Below the pieces are notes generated by a model, which was not told the DNA's origin, ran no database searches, and was given only the letters and a program-made list of their open reading frames with translations. From positions 11,648,034 to 11,712,033 of the forward strand of contig JACDQD010000006.1 in NCBI GenBank assembly GCA_019843655.1: a DNA stretch of 64,000 bases, given 5' to 3'. Position numbers and translations under genes: made by a program. The DNA is from Lethocerus indicus (taxonomy: Eukaryota; Arthropoda; Insecta; Hemiptera; Belostomatidae). How positions within the stretch are numbered: the first letter of the stretch is position 1; each line of letters begins with the position of its first letter. Of this stretch, positions 38,603 through 49,659 are shown one piece after another.

Positions 38603-40114
38603 CAACTCCAAAGCGGTCTAGCTTCTGGTTCTCATTGTGCGAAAGACCTGGCAAACATGGACGGATACCAGTAACTCCTTGCTTTGTTCCAGTATTTTAT
38701 TGTTATTAACAAACTATGGCATTGTACGGACAAGTCATGCTACCATGATTCACAGTGACAATATATACTGAAAATCTAACTAATGGCCATATAATGCTCT
38801 ATCTCTTTCTATTTCTTTAAAGAAATTATAATTACGTTATCTATTTTCCGTATTTAGGCTTGTAATATTTCAATATGTGGAAAAGATAATTCCGTACATG
38901 TTACAGAACAGCAGATAGTAATACTAAAACTATTTTACAACCGAATTGTCATTTAAAAGACAATTAAACATTTCCTAGCTAAAGTTGAAAAGAATATGTG
39001 TAGTGTAATTAACCATTCTAATAATTAGTAAGTTCATAAACATCAGTCAGATCATTTTTGTATACCAATAAAATAAGGTTCCTTGCTAATGGCGTCGGAA
39101 TCTTTATATAACTATGTCGTCACTCAAATGCGTCAAATTGTATATACAAAGGGAACTTGCGGAAACTATTTTCACAATGTCGCCGAGTCCCGAATATTTA
39201 GTATTAATCAAAAGCATTCATGCATAACCCGAGCACTGTGTGGAAGTAGGGATGTGTAAAAAAGTCAAGGGAAATTTCGTTTGAAGGTAGTATGAAAATT
39301 GGGCTCTAAATAACTAGTTGTAGCTCGGGGATTTAAAATATAATTCTTAATTCATATTTAAACGATTGAATGTTGGAATTAATTTGAATATTGACCCGCT
39401 TAAAAGGAGCAGTATTGTGGCAGCGGTTATTCTCAAAATACTTACATCGTGAAATAAATCACTGGTTCCCATGGCCGAACACTAGCTCCTTTAATTAATG
39501 CCAGGGCCAGGTTCCGATCGCAATAAATTTCTTTTTGAAATACCGGTATTGTAGTCCGAATTTAGCCTGCTTTGGAATATCGTTTAGTTCAAAGAAGTCA
39601 AAGTGAACAGGTATCATCGCATAACACTCATTGCTTTTACCATCAGTTTTTACTATTGAATTTTAATTCAATAATATTGAGAATAAACTTGGCCGGGAAT
39701 TTTTGAACATTTTATTCTTTTTATATTATTCTTTTGTTCTTATATTATTCTTTTGTTACAAATGTTTAAAAATGTTTCAATTTTTTTTAGAATATTAATT
39801 CAAATAAAATATTTTTTTTGTGCCTTTTGTGTTTGCACTGATATTGCAGCTTTTATGGGAATACATGTAGCTATTAATCCATATTAGAATCCCCTAACAA
39901 TTAGTTAATCTAAGTCCATATAAAGGCACATTTATTTTTTACTACAATCTAAACATTAGACTAAATTAAATGAAGTATTAAATCAAGCCATCTAATATCC
40001 CCTTAAGATTTTATTTGAACCTTTATGATTTTATAATTTGTAAGCTTTTTTAACAGGTTAATATTTATCAGAATTCGAGTTGTAATTGCTATCGAGGTTT
40101 TTTATTTGTTGTAG
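38603..40114. other. AT-rich intronic or 5' flanking DNA
   Basis: T/AT-rich with the 19-bp tandem duplication. No upstream exon ending in phase 2 was convincingly found here. Confidence 0.5.
39721..39758 (+). repeat. Tandem duplication of a 19-bp AT-rich unit
   Basis: Seen: TTATATTATTCTTTTGTTC followed at once by the same unit with one change at its last base. Confidence 0.8.
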
Positions 40115-40185
40115 GCATCCAGAGATGAATGCTTCGGTGGCCGATGTGGTGGACAAGATTAACCCCAGCATGTTTGTACGAAAAG
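40115..40185 (+). CDS. Coding exon (possible start exon) of an unrecognised multi-exon gene
   Basis: Seen: a pyrimidine-rich tract ending TTTGTTGTAG precedes the exon, and the donor is AAAAG|GTACC. Only one frame is useful. It runs G, then HPE, then MNASVADVVDKINPSMFVRK, and leaves one base (phase 1). The ATG at 40125 has a purine at -3 (GAGATG), so translation could begin here. The frame is also open back to the acceptor, so upstream coding sequence that ends in phase 2 is equally possible. The exon is 71 bp. Its dangling G is completed by the first two bases of the exon at 53475 to give Glu, so the two frames join without a stop. No domain is recognised: the peptide is short and hydrophilic with alternating Val/Asp, perhaps a short helix. 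Inferred: an early exon of a long-intron gene continuing right of the window. A chance open segment is the main alternative, made less likely by the phase agreement across three exons. Confidence 0.55.
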
Positions 40186-40884
40186 GTACCACTAATTGTA
40201 TGATTTTCTTACTTGCATGGTTTCATAATGACCGAACTTGAAATGTTATTCAAGTCCTGGCGATGTAGGTTTATCGTTTCTTTAATATACTAATGTACAA
40301 TTTGTATTTCATACTCAGAATTTCACAGAGAAGTCTAAACATATAATGTTGCCCTCTGAAAAAATGGTAATAAATGGTTGACTCTTCGGATTAGCCCTAC
40401 CTTGGATATGTTTTAAACAGTATTTAATGTTATTAAATTTAATACTGTGCGATATATCATAAGGTGGCGCAAGTCTATGGTTCATAAATGCTTTCCCTAC
40501 TTAGTTTACTGGCTCTCTGCACTGTGTGAGATGATCTTTTGTAACGTACCTTGAAATGTTGTAGGTCTTAGTAAATATTTCCAAAACTGCACATTTTCTA
40601 TCGATACGATTCGATTTTAATTTTTTTTTTAAACACTCTCCCTTTTCTTAAAATTTGTATTCTTAATAAAATATTTATCTAGTTCAGAGTAGATCAGAAC
40701 AGTTTGTGCCTCAGTATAGATATAAAAACCATCGGAGTAAGTCTTCAGATGGCTGGTTGATGATGGGATTCCTGCTGAGGAAATAACAGTTGTTGTAATA
40801 GGGCTGTTGGTTGGACCGCGGTGATAGGCTGGCGGCCGAAGCCGTGGGGGGACCTAGGCCGGTCCTTTCCTATTTATCGAACGC

Positions 40885-40902
40885 GGTGTCCGCCATCTTT
40901 TC
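40885..40902 (+). promoter_or_regulatory. YY1/Pho consensus site
   Basis: Seen: CCGCCATCTTTT, a textbook YY1 site, in a GC-rich block 700 bp into the intron after the exon ending at 40185. Confidence 0.35.
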
Positions 40903-41404
40903 TAGGCACTATTCGACCGGCCAATCCACTCCGGGCACGCCCGACTCTAAAATTCGGACGGCCGTAGAATTCATCCAGCCGAGTACCCGCCAGTAGACGG
41001 TTAGGTGTAGGCAGAGTTCCTATCTAGTTACATCGCTCGGCGCACGTTCTGCGATGAAGGTACTGTACTTGAGTAGATTAATCTGGGGTACCTACGTGAA
41101 TATCGAAACACTGGTTAATTTTTATTAAATATCAACGGGACAAGCTTATCCTTTTGACTCGGTGTAATTTCGTGGAACTAAGTAATCCGATAGAATACAG
41201 ATCTGTACAATGTCCATTTATAGTACCATTCGAGGCATTAATGTTTGGGCTCTTCCGATTTCTCTATACTATATTCGGCTTCAAAATTAATTCACTTTTA
41301 CGCGTATCATCTGATAATTTTGGTGCGGACAATTTCCGCTGTTCTAGAATTATTCCCGGACTGTTAGTCGTCGCTTTTTAACTTATTTTTTAATCCCAGT
41401 AGGC

Positions 41405-41465
41405 CTCTCGTTAGTTCATTGGGTTAGCGCGGGTTGTAAAGATGCGCGTGCCCGGTTTCAGAAAA
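41405..41465 (+). repeat. tRNA-like fragment
   Basis: Seen: D-arm-like GTTAGTTCATTGGGTTAGCG followed by B-box-like GGTTTCAGAAA at tRNA spacing. Stems are imperfect, suggesting a decayed tRNA or SINE head just left of the GA-rich block. Confidence 0.35.
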
Positions 41466-41570
41466 GCCAGACTCGAGAAACGGGAGACCGCGCGTCGGGC
41501 GGCTCTGAAAACCGGTGTCGAAGCGTGCGTCGGAGGCAGCGCGCTCTCCAGTCCCGGCTCCGACCACGTG

Positions 41571-41715
41571 AGCGCGAGAGAGACAGAGGTAGAGGGAGAG
41601 AAATAGAAAGAGAGAGATAGAATGGGAAGGAGAGGGAGGGAGGGATAGAGAGAGAGAGAACGAGCGAGATAGTTAACGAGAGAGGGAACGGACGATAAAC
41701 GAAGTAGGGAGCGAG
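41571..41715 (-). repeat. GA-rich low-complexity tract with many GAGA sites
   Basis: Seen: about 145 bp of nearly pure purine on the plus strand with repeated GAGAGAG. Such tracts bind GAGA factor in insects and often lie beside promoters. Any open frame through it is low-complexity shadow. Confidence 0.8.
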
Positions 41716-41942
41716 AGAATCGGGGAGTGGGAGGGAACCGGCTCTGTTGGCGGGGAGGGTGGGGAGATCAGGTTCCGAATCGGGTTGGCAAACGGAGCCG
41801 GAGCGGCCGTGTGAGCGTCGCATCGTTAGGGCCGGAGTGTGCCAGAGTGGCCCCCTCGGCCCACAGTTCTCCCCCTAGTACCGGTCGCCCTTCGAGCTAC
41901 CCAGTGCCCCCAGTGCCCTACTGTGTACCGTACCCCGGCCAG
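41716..41942 (+). promoter_or_regulatory. Putative CpG-rich promoter with noncoding first exon
   Basis: Seen: dense CpG directly after the GAGA tract, then a consensus donor (GGCCA|GTGAGT) at 41943. It sits between coding exons at 40185 and 53475 in the same orientation. An exon ending at 41942 spliced to 53475 would make the ATG at 53492 the first good start. Inferred alternative promoter; the transcription start is not identifiable by eye. Confidence 0.35.
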
Positions 41943-44801
41943 TGAGTGTGTTTCCGGGTATGTGCTCCCGCTCGACGAGTACTCCCTCACGTTCCGGCAC
42001 TCCCCAGGTGTCCTACCGCCGTCCGACGTTGGAAGCTGCCCGATAAAAAATTGCGTAATTCCCCCACCGGAGCGCGAAACTGCCCGCGGAAACGCACGAG
42101 CGGACACCACCCAGTCTACCATTCTGGCCACGCATGTATTTTTCATTCTATTTTACTTTTAGCTTATCTATTTTTGTTTAATTTGATTTCTGTTTTCAAC
42201 AGACCTGTGTGATCTGTTGTTCTATTTATATGTTCCAATGCGGTCGTTATTTCGAGTTGAGGAACCGATATTAATTTGTGAACCGTTTCAGATCCATATA
42301 TATTCTCGTTGTGATCATTTCATATCGTCTCGTATTACTGCAGATTTCCGTAGAGGAATCGACCGTTCCCAATTTTTTATAATTATTTTCTGGTCTTTCT
42401 ATAGTGTACGATATGAATAATCTTATCCGTAATCATGGTAGTGTAGTAGTGTTTGTTTAATCAAAATTATTTTTTGTACTAAATAATGTTATTAGAGTGA
42501 ACCTGAAACGTTCCATTACAGAACACTATACTAACAGTCGACTACGACATATTTCGTTTATACTCCTACCTAGCGGGATAGGTGTATTTTTCAAGTTTTA
42601 ATATCTTCAAACACCATTAAACATGCTGCAAAAATCCGGCAAGCGTGTATTCGAGACCTGCGCCATAGACTACCCTCGAGTTGCCTTCCCCTACCACTCT
42701 CCCTCTAATTTCAAATATTTGAATCGCGATTTTGCCGGCAGTAATCGCCCGGTACTCTCTTCAATATTTATGATATTTTCGTGTGTGGTATAGAGACGCT
42801 CGTCCCATGTCCGTTCGACTGCTTCAGCGGCCCCACTCTATTAGAAATTAATTCGAACAAAAATTCGCACAAATCGAAATGAATTCAACTGTTCGCTCTG
42901 TTGCAATTCTAGTTTATGTTGTTATCATACCAATTCATGGCTTGTTATGAATGATGATTATGCTTAATTAATAGCATCGGTCATTATTATCCGCATAGAT
43001 TAAGGTTAACGGAAGACCGTTAGTGATTACAACAGTGAAATGCGATCGAATTTTATTGCTCGAAATTAGAGGTTGAACTCCTGCGCTGTTGAACGGAAAT
43101 ATCGATTGTGTACCGCGCGAATGTGCCGGCTCACGCTGAGACCTCTAGTACTATCGCTCTGAGTTACATAACGCTTATTCTACTGTCAAATACTGTGCAG
43201 TGTTTTTTTAGAATAGACCTGCGTGTATGTATATAACTGAAATATTAATTATGTAGTCATATATTCGTGTTTATTAACTTCGCGTCCATTACCCACAATT
43301 TGGGGGTATTATTTGGTGTGCGCAAAAAACATGGCATACTGTACCAATTACAGTTTAGGCCTAAAATAAAAATGTGAGTTATTTCGGTACTCACGGAACC
43401 CGTGCATGTGGATTGCACTAACTACCTATTCGATATAAAACGGGGACGTGCCTAAAGGCAATTTTTGATTGATAAATACCGCGATAGGAGCACCCCGGTC
43501 TTTAATATCAGTCCTTCCGTGCGTACCCGAAACGCGAACTGAATCTGTCTTAATTGCTATAATGCTCCAACAAACGCGAATTTCAACTACGTACGGTTTT
43601 GTCGTGCGATCATATTTGGGAAAGCCTATTACTTATATACTGCATTAAAATATGATTCGATCGGGAATTAAAATTATAATATAGTAATAAAGCTGTAGTA
43701 GGGCCTTCATTTTTTGGCTTTACCCGAAATGACGAGTCCATTAACATCGTCCCGCACTAAGCGTTTTATCTCTCTCCATTCAGAGCCGTTTTCAGTTGGC
43801 CGGGGGCAGAAAAAACCAGAATTAAAAGCCTTTATTCGACTTTCATGGCGGAAATACCAATTTAAAAAAAAATAACCATATCCGGAACGACCTCGCGGAA
43901 CGCTTGCCATTGACGCCCGGCGTTGACCTTGGTCGAAGCGCGCGCTGAACTCCGCGCTCGCGGAATTCCTTGTCAACGTTTGGGCGTACATTCCTCATAA
44001 TTTTGTATCTTCTCCGGTTTAAACTGGTCGTGGGAGAACAGCCGCCGATTGAAAGTTATGTAGGTGTGCGAGCCGAGCGGAGTTGTTGAAATGAGGCGGC
44101 CTCATTACCTGGTAACCTCGGCCTTGGCCAATTAATTGTCGTTCATGACCGGCGAGGCTCCTCGCATGAATGGGACACGCTCTCCGGTCATCCGTTTATC
44201 CGAAATTGAAGACCGGATCCAATACCTATTCTTAAATCGGGAGCAATTCACTTTCAAACGGTCCAACACCGGACGGTGTCTTTTGGCGCCTGATGGCCAG
44301 TTGAATAGCTCCTGCCCGCGACACTATTAACGACTTTCGTTTATTAGAAAGTGTTCTGTAACTTCCGTAAAGAAGTACAATAGCCTAACGTTCTGATCAA
44401 ACAATGAAAAACAATTTGGGAACTCAGGCAGTTTGCGAATGCGTCGCCGCAATTTGTCGCCCATAAATGTATACATTTCTATTTCAATTACCCTTCGTGC
44501 ATTTAATCTCATATTTTTCGTTCTTGAATTTTATAACATTTTACCACTAATTATGCCACAGTTCGAGATTATACCATTTCAGTTTTGATATTTTTCTATT
44601 GGTTGCCATGACTCCAGTAGGAGAAAGGGGGGAGGCAAGCTCTAATTTACGACTGATTGTAATATCCTTTTTTTCTATACAAAATGCCTGATTGATGTAT
44701 TAATCCAAGAATAACAATCGTTTATTTAATTTCTCTTTCACATAAATCTAATTCGAGCCGATTACAAAATCTCTAGGAAATAATACTTATGTGACCACTT
44801 T

Positions 44802-44836
44802 ACTGGGAAATACTATAACTACTGGGAAGTACTATC
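44802..44836 (+). repeat. Tandem duplication, 19-bp period
   Basis: Seen: ACTGGGAAATACTAT and ACTGGGAAGTACTAT 19 bp apart. Confidence 0.7.
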
Positions 44837-47800
44837 TTCGTAATGTTACGAGCACATAATCGGATTAGAAACCGACAGGAGTTATATTGAAAAACTATCT
44901 TCGTCCCCCCAGGTTTTTATTTTGGATTGATGTTAAATACACCAATATTCCATTCCTTCTAGTGCTATACATTATCGACATTATCCATCATGAAATTCGC
45001 GAATAATCTTGTTGTATATCCGAGAAAGCATTCAGTTTAAAGCCTAAAAGTATTAATTAATTTTTCAATACGGAGGACACGAAGAACACGGCTAATTAAT
45101 AACATGCAAACAGTGATTTGCTTCAATGAAATTAATCGTCGACGAAACGCAACAGGTTAGATTGTTGAACTCGTGAAAATGAATTGAATAAAAAAAACTT
45201 TTATTCTACACGATACCAATGATTCCAGTTGTTGGAATATTCGACAGTCGACAATATGATTCATGCCGGTCGAAAATCGCTTTCGACTCGATTATTTATA
45301 TATACCGACGGGTTTATAAAACCGATATCGCTATTGGGACGGACACAGAAATGTTGTTTTGGGCGGAGGCCTAGAGTGGAGACCTTCTCGGTGTAAGGGT
45401 GGCCAGATGGGGGAGGGACCGATCGTTAGACTCCATTAAAATCTCCCGTCGGGCCTATCGCGGGGTTGTCGGTGGATTTGCGGGGAGGGCCACGTCCTGA
45501 ATCATTCTCCTGTTAATTAAACCATTTAATTGCCTTCCGGCGGCCTGCAATGACCAGCGTTCAATTTTAACGGGCCCGACGCTCTGTTACAATGAGGAGG
45601 AGCGCGAAGACGTCCGCTCGGCCGGGGTGTCGCCCCCAACAGGGCCGTAGGTATAGCTCAAACCTAGGCATAACGCATTCGATTCCCTCTCGCTTGCTAT
45701 ATACGGACCACGTAATTACTATTGGAGTCGATCTTCGCTCCCAAGAAAGGTTGAATCGGACGTTGGTTGCTCTGAGTTATCTCTGAGTTGGTCACTTTTG
45801 TATACGTTTTTGCACATAAAAAATAGTAAATATATCTAGCAAGCATAATAATTTCATGCTACTGCATATGTTAATAGTAACATATCGACACATATGGATA
45901 TTGTATGTAGGAAACGTGACCGGCTTGAAACTATGGCTGCACCTCTATTGGATTCTTGTTATCGTCTGTAATATATTCCATCAGTCCTATGGAACACCCT
46001 CTTGCCGCTATCAATAATGTTACTCCATTGGCAACCATCACAGTTTAAGTATGACTTTCAACATGTCCCCTACCGTTTTCTAATTCAACTGAAATCCATC
46101 TGGTTTCAGGCCGACCAGCCTGCTGAAACCTTTATAAATTGGTCGTTTATACTTTTGGACGACAGGTGAAATATTCACACGGGCTGATAGACTGAAACAA
46201 GAAACGTGCAGATAATCATAACGGATCCTTCCTTGGCTAAAAAATGAGGTTTATCAATACACAGAATGAAAATATCTACCCTTCCTAAGTTCAATATATT
46301 TGACATCATTTGACATCACTTATTAGATTTTCTCATTGATACGAACAGGGTTATAGTCGCAAATTTGAGCACTTATAACCAGTTAATGTTCTAGGTTAGA
46401 TAGAGCATATCGTGGCAGTTTTGTAAAGAAGTATGATATATTCCTATAAAATTGTATACAATTGTAAATGTAAGTGGTACAATCCATGCCATCGATACCA
46501 TACATCCTGAATGTATCGAGCAATCCCAGGAAGAATGCTTGTTGTTTCCTCATACGTCACGAATGGAAAATTCCCATACGAAACCGATGTTTGAGATCCG
46601 GTAGCATTCATGGAAGAATAGATGGGGAGTGCCAGTCTTGGCGATGAATATGTGTGGCCACTATCCCCCAGCATAAGGAACTAAAGTAGTTTGTTGTTGA
46701 AATAGTTGGTTCCGTATCTACAACTACATTCCATTTAACACACGGTAGGCAAAATGGTAAAATGGTTAACACATAAAGTAGATGGAGGGAGAAACGATTA
46801 TTCTTAAAACCTCTACAATTGTAGGCGTGTAGTCAATAATGTGGAATGAGATAGAATAAACATAGGAAACATACCACTTATTACTTCCGATGTTGATAGT
46901 GCAAACCACTAACGTATTAACTTACGAAGACTTCAGAACGGTCAGCTTTTGATAATTACTGCGCCAATAATTTGTATTCACATGTTAATAGGTTATAACA
47001 GTCCTCTTGTAAGGGGTCCACGTGGTATCATTGTGGCGTGCTACCGCCTTCGATTGTTGGGACACGTGTAAATCTTCAGTTTTGATACTTTTCAAGATTC
47101 AGAACCGAATTGTTTATATTTTGTACATATTGGTCCCTACTCGTTGGTCGACCTGAAGACCCTTAGGCTCGAATTCTAACCGCCCAGTCGACGAAATCAG
47201 TTATATGAATCAGGTATACTCGTCATATCTATTGCGTGCATATTTTCAGGTCTTATATTCCAAGTTATATTCTGGAATCATCTCAGTCCTGTATAGGCGG
47301 TACCCGAGAAATGAATCCACACGCAGACGTGGGACGGCTTTAATAGGAATAACTGGTTCTAAACCCTCGTGTGGCCCCCGCTGGCTATGTCTTTCTACGC
47401 CTGTCGGTAGACATTTCGCTGAGATGTGCCGCACAAAATATCTACGCGGTGTAATATTTTTCGCTTTTCTCCCTACCGTACTTTTCGTTGATTTTGGGAT
47501 TTACAAATCTCCGTGTGATTGGTAACGGAAGACGTCTCATATATTCCTTCTGCGAATTAAGATTTTGGTGTGCTGCCCCCCATTTAAACCCAGTTTCATA
47601 CCCATGTCTGCATCTTCTCGGTGCGGTGTATTAAATATATTTCGTAGATAATGTACGCAATCATCCCTTCAGTATTCAGGTACCAACAGTGTGTACTTCA
47701 TTACTTAAAATTTTTACTGGACGGGTTCATTCAGTTGAAACGTGGTAGGACGAGACTCGTGAGGTGTCGCTGGGTGCCTCGTGTGTGTGCACATTCTTAG

Positions 47801-48201
47801 GACAGAACATTTTGCTTTCCTGAAATCCCCTTTGGTGTAAACTATTACTGGTTATTTCGGCAATTTTTTTTTTATTCTATAAAATCGATAGAGACCGTGA
47901 ACCCTGGAATATGTATAGATTGTACGTTCGTTTAATATGAATTCTATTTGATTCACTTCATGTTTAATCATAAGCGGGGCATGGTTCCCATACGGCGTAT
48001 ATTGAGTGTGTAATGACGCGGTGGACCGTGGGAGCTCCGGGTACAGTAATTATTGTTTTTGCGAGCGTCGGTAAATTTTAATTCCCGTCTTGGGATAGAG
48101 GGTCGATGGGGGCGCGTGTAGGGAAAATTGCGAGCCTACGGGGGTTTTTCTGTCTTTGTGCCCAGAAGGAAAGAGGGGTGGGAGAGAGAGAGGAGAATCG
48201 A

Positions 48202-48400
48202 TTAAACGATGAGCGTAGTGAGGTGCATCCGGTTTAATTTGAGTAGGAAGGGTCGGTACGGGCGTGGCCGGCGGCGGAGGCCCCGCCCGCGGTGCCCGCC
48301 CCCGTCGCCATGACGACAGCCGCCATGGCCCCCGCCCCGACAGGCGCCGCCCCCGACCTCCGATACCGCCCCCGCCCTGGCCATAGTCTCCCTCCTACCC
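48202..48400. promoter_or_regulatory. GC-box and YY1-rich block
   Basis: Seen: at least five CCGCCCC/GGGGCGG-type Sp1/KLF boxes and two GCCAT Pho/YY1 cores (near 48307 and 48322). An Ala/Pro frame with ATGs exists on the plus strand but lacks a convincing donor, so I treat the block as regulatory. Confidence 0.35.
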
Positions 48401-49305
48401 TACTACTTAAACCTCGTGTCGCCCCTCCGATTCTTCTTAATTATAATATAGCCTATACTTGTAGGCGCGTTTCTGGGATCCAGTGCTGCGAGCCCGGTAT
48501 TTTTATGTAGGGACCGCTGCCCACCGGCCACTTCCCCGGGCCTCATCCGCCTCTCACGTTTCTTCAGCGGCGGTATCGGACGGTGAAAAAAAAATTCCAG
48601 GCGAAAACGTGATTGCGCAACACGTGCTAACCGGTGCAGAGGTACGCAAATGAATTTATTTATTCGGCATGTTGAGTGAACTCTTTGTACGTAGGTTTTT
48701 TCTCTTCCGATTATTTCCTCGAGTACAAGTTTCTTGTACCGGTCCCATGGATGGAGGGACAAGAGGGACACCCAGTATTGTTTTTGGAGAAGGTATGAAT
48801 AGCCTTTTGTACTTTCAAAATGAAAATTACGCTTTAGATTAATATCTCGAGTTTGAAATATTGAATAATACCGGGGTATAGTCGAATTAAGTTATGATTA
48901 AGTTAATAATCCGTTGTAATAATCTGAAGGTTACCACATATAATTTTTGGGTTCTACGTACCCCGAGTGAGCCTCCAGTGATAACTGTAAATTAAAATGT
49001 GCAGCTGAGTTGTTTCTGTCATTTCTTCCACCCTGGGCGGAGGGTATACCAAAATTAATAGCATTTTTTAGTATCCACTGTGGTGGAATGAGGGAATCCC
49101 AGTTTGTTTGTTTTTAATTAATGAACTTGCAATTTTGAGAAATAGAATTGTGCGTGAAAAAAGAGTTATGCGAAAAAACGCTGTTAATTAGGCGATAAAT
49201 CGTTTCGTGAGTATCTTTGTTTGAATGCGATCAATTTGCGTTCGTAAATGTTGGCTGCCATTTAAGGCAAGAGTTGCGCCGTGTACACGTTATTAGTTTA
49301 CCGCC

Positions 49306-49319
49306 GTTGCTAAGGTAAC
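49306..49319 (+). promoter_or_regulatory. RFX X-box motif
   Basis: Seen: GTTGCTAAGGTAAC fits the insect X-box pattern GYTRYY-N1-3-RRHRAC at every position with a 2-bp spacer. It lies just upstream of the small frame starting at 49345, the usual placement for RFX-driven ciliary genes. Confidence 0.45.
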
Positions 49320-49344
49320 ATTGAACAAGCCCCGGTTGCCTCGA

Positions 49345-49659
49345 ATGATTTGTAGACACACATGTTCACAAACAATATATAAATATGTACAACGAGATGG
49401 TCATTTCCAAAATTCCCCTGAGAAGTTCAGGCGCAAGGCAAATATTACATTTCCCTACGTAAACCAGGTAAAGAAAGTTTATTTGAAAAAACAATTAGTG
49501 GTAGAAATGCTTAGTCTACTGAAGAATGATTTAAAACGAATAATCAGTTTATTAAACTGTAGGGCATCGGTTGAACTCAATGATAAAGTGCGAAAGGATA
49601 TCGCATTCATGTGGCATACAGAATTTCTTAACACTAGTAGAGAGGTGATAGTTAATTAA
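49345..49659 (+). CDS. Candidate small gene (104 codons) downstream of an RFX X-box
   Basis: Seen: ATG at 49345 (CTCGAATGA) opens a frame that ends TAA at 49657-49659. It begins MICRHTCSQTIYKYVQ, is Lys/Arg-rich in the first 50 residues, then has a Leu/Lys-rich stretch (about residues 42-70) resembling an amphipathic helix, and ends TSREVIVN. A donor-like CCAG|GTAAAG at 49467 falls on a codon boundary after residue 41, so the true structure may be a first exon only. A full-consensus X-box lies 26-39 bp upstream of the ATG. X-boxes bind RFX factors and typically sit close upstream of ciliary genes (established), so a ciliary or sperm-axoneme role is an inference from the promoter alone. No protein family recognised. 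It would lie inside the large intron of the plus-strand gene. Confidence 0.35.
   Translation: MICRHTCSQTIYKYVQRDGHFQNSPEKFRRKANITFPYVNQVKKVYLKKQLVVEMLSLLKNDLKRIISLLNCRASVELNDKVRKDIAFMWHTEFLNTSREVIVN

Larger units (their letters stand above)
42130..49305 (+). other. Large intron DNA with GC-rich blocks
   Basis: Between the exons at 40185 and 53475. GC-rich blocks at 43700-44330, 45370-45640 and 48010-48560 carry TAATTAA-type motifs (for example TTAATTAAACCATTTAATT near 45514). No other exon recognised. Confidence 0.45.

Noticed and set aside
41458..41823. 121-codon minus frame rich in Leu/Pro/Ser
   Set aside because: It is the translation of the GA/CT low-complexity tract.
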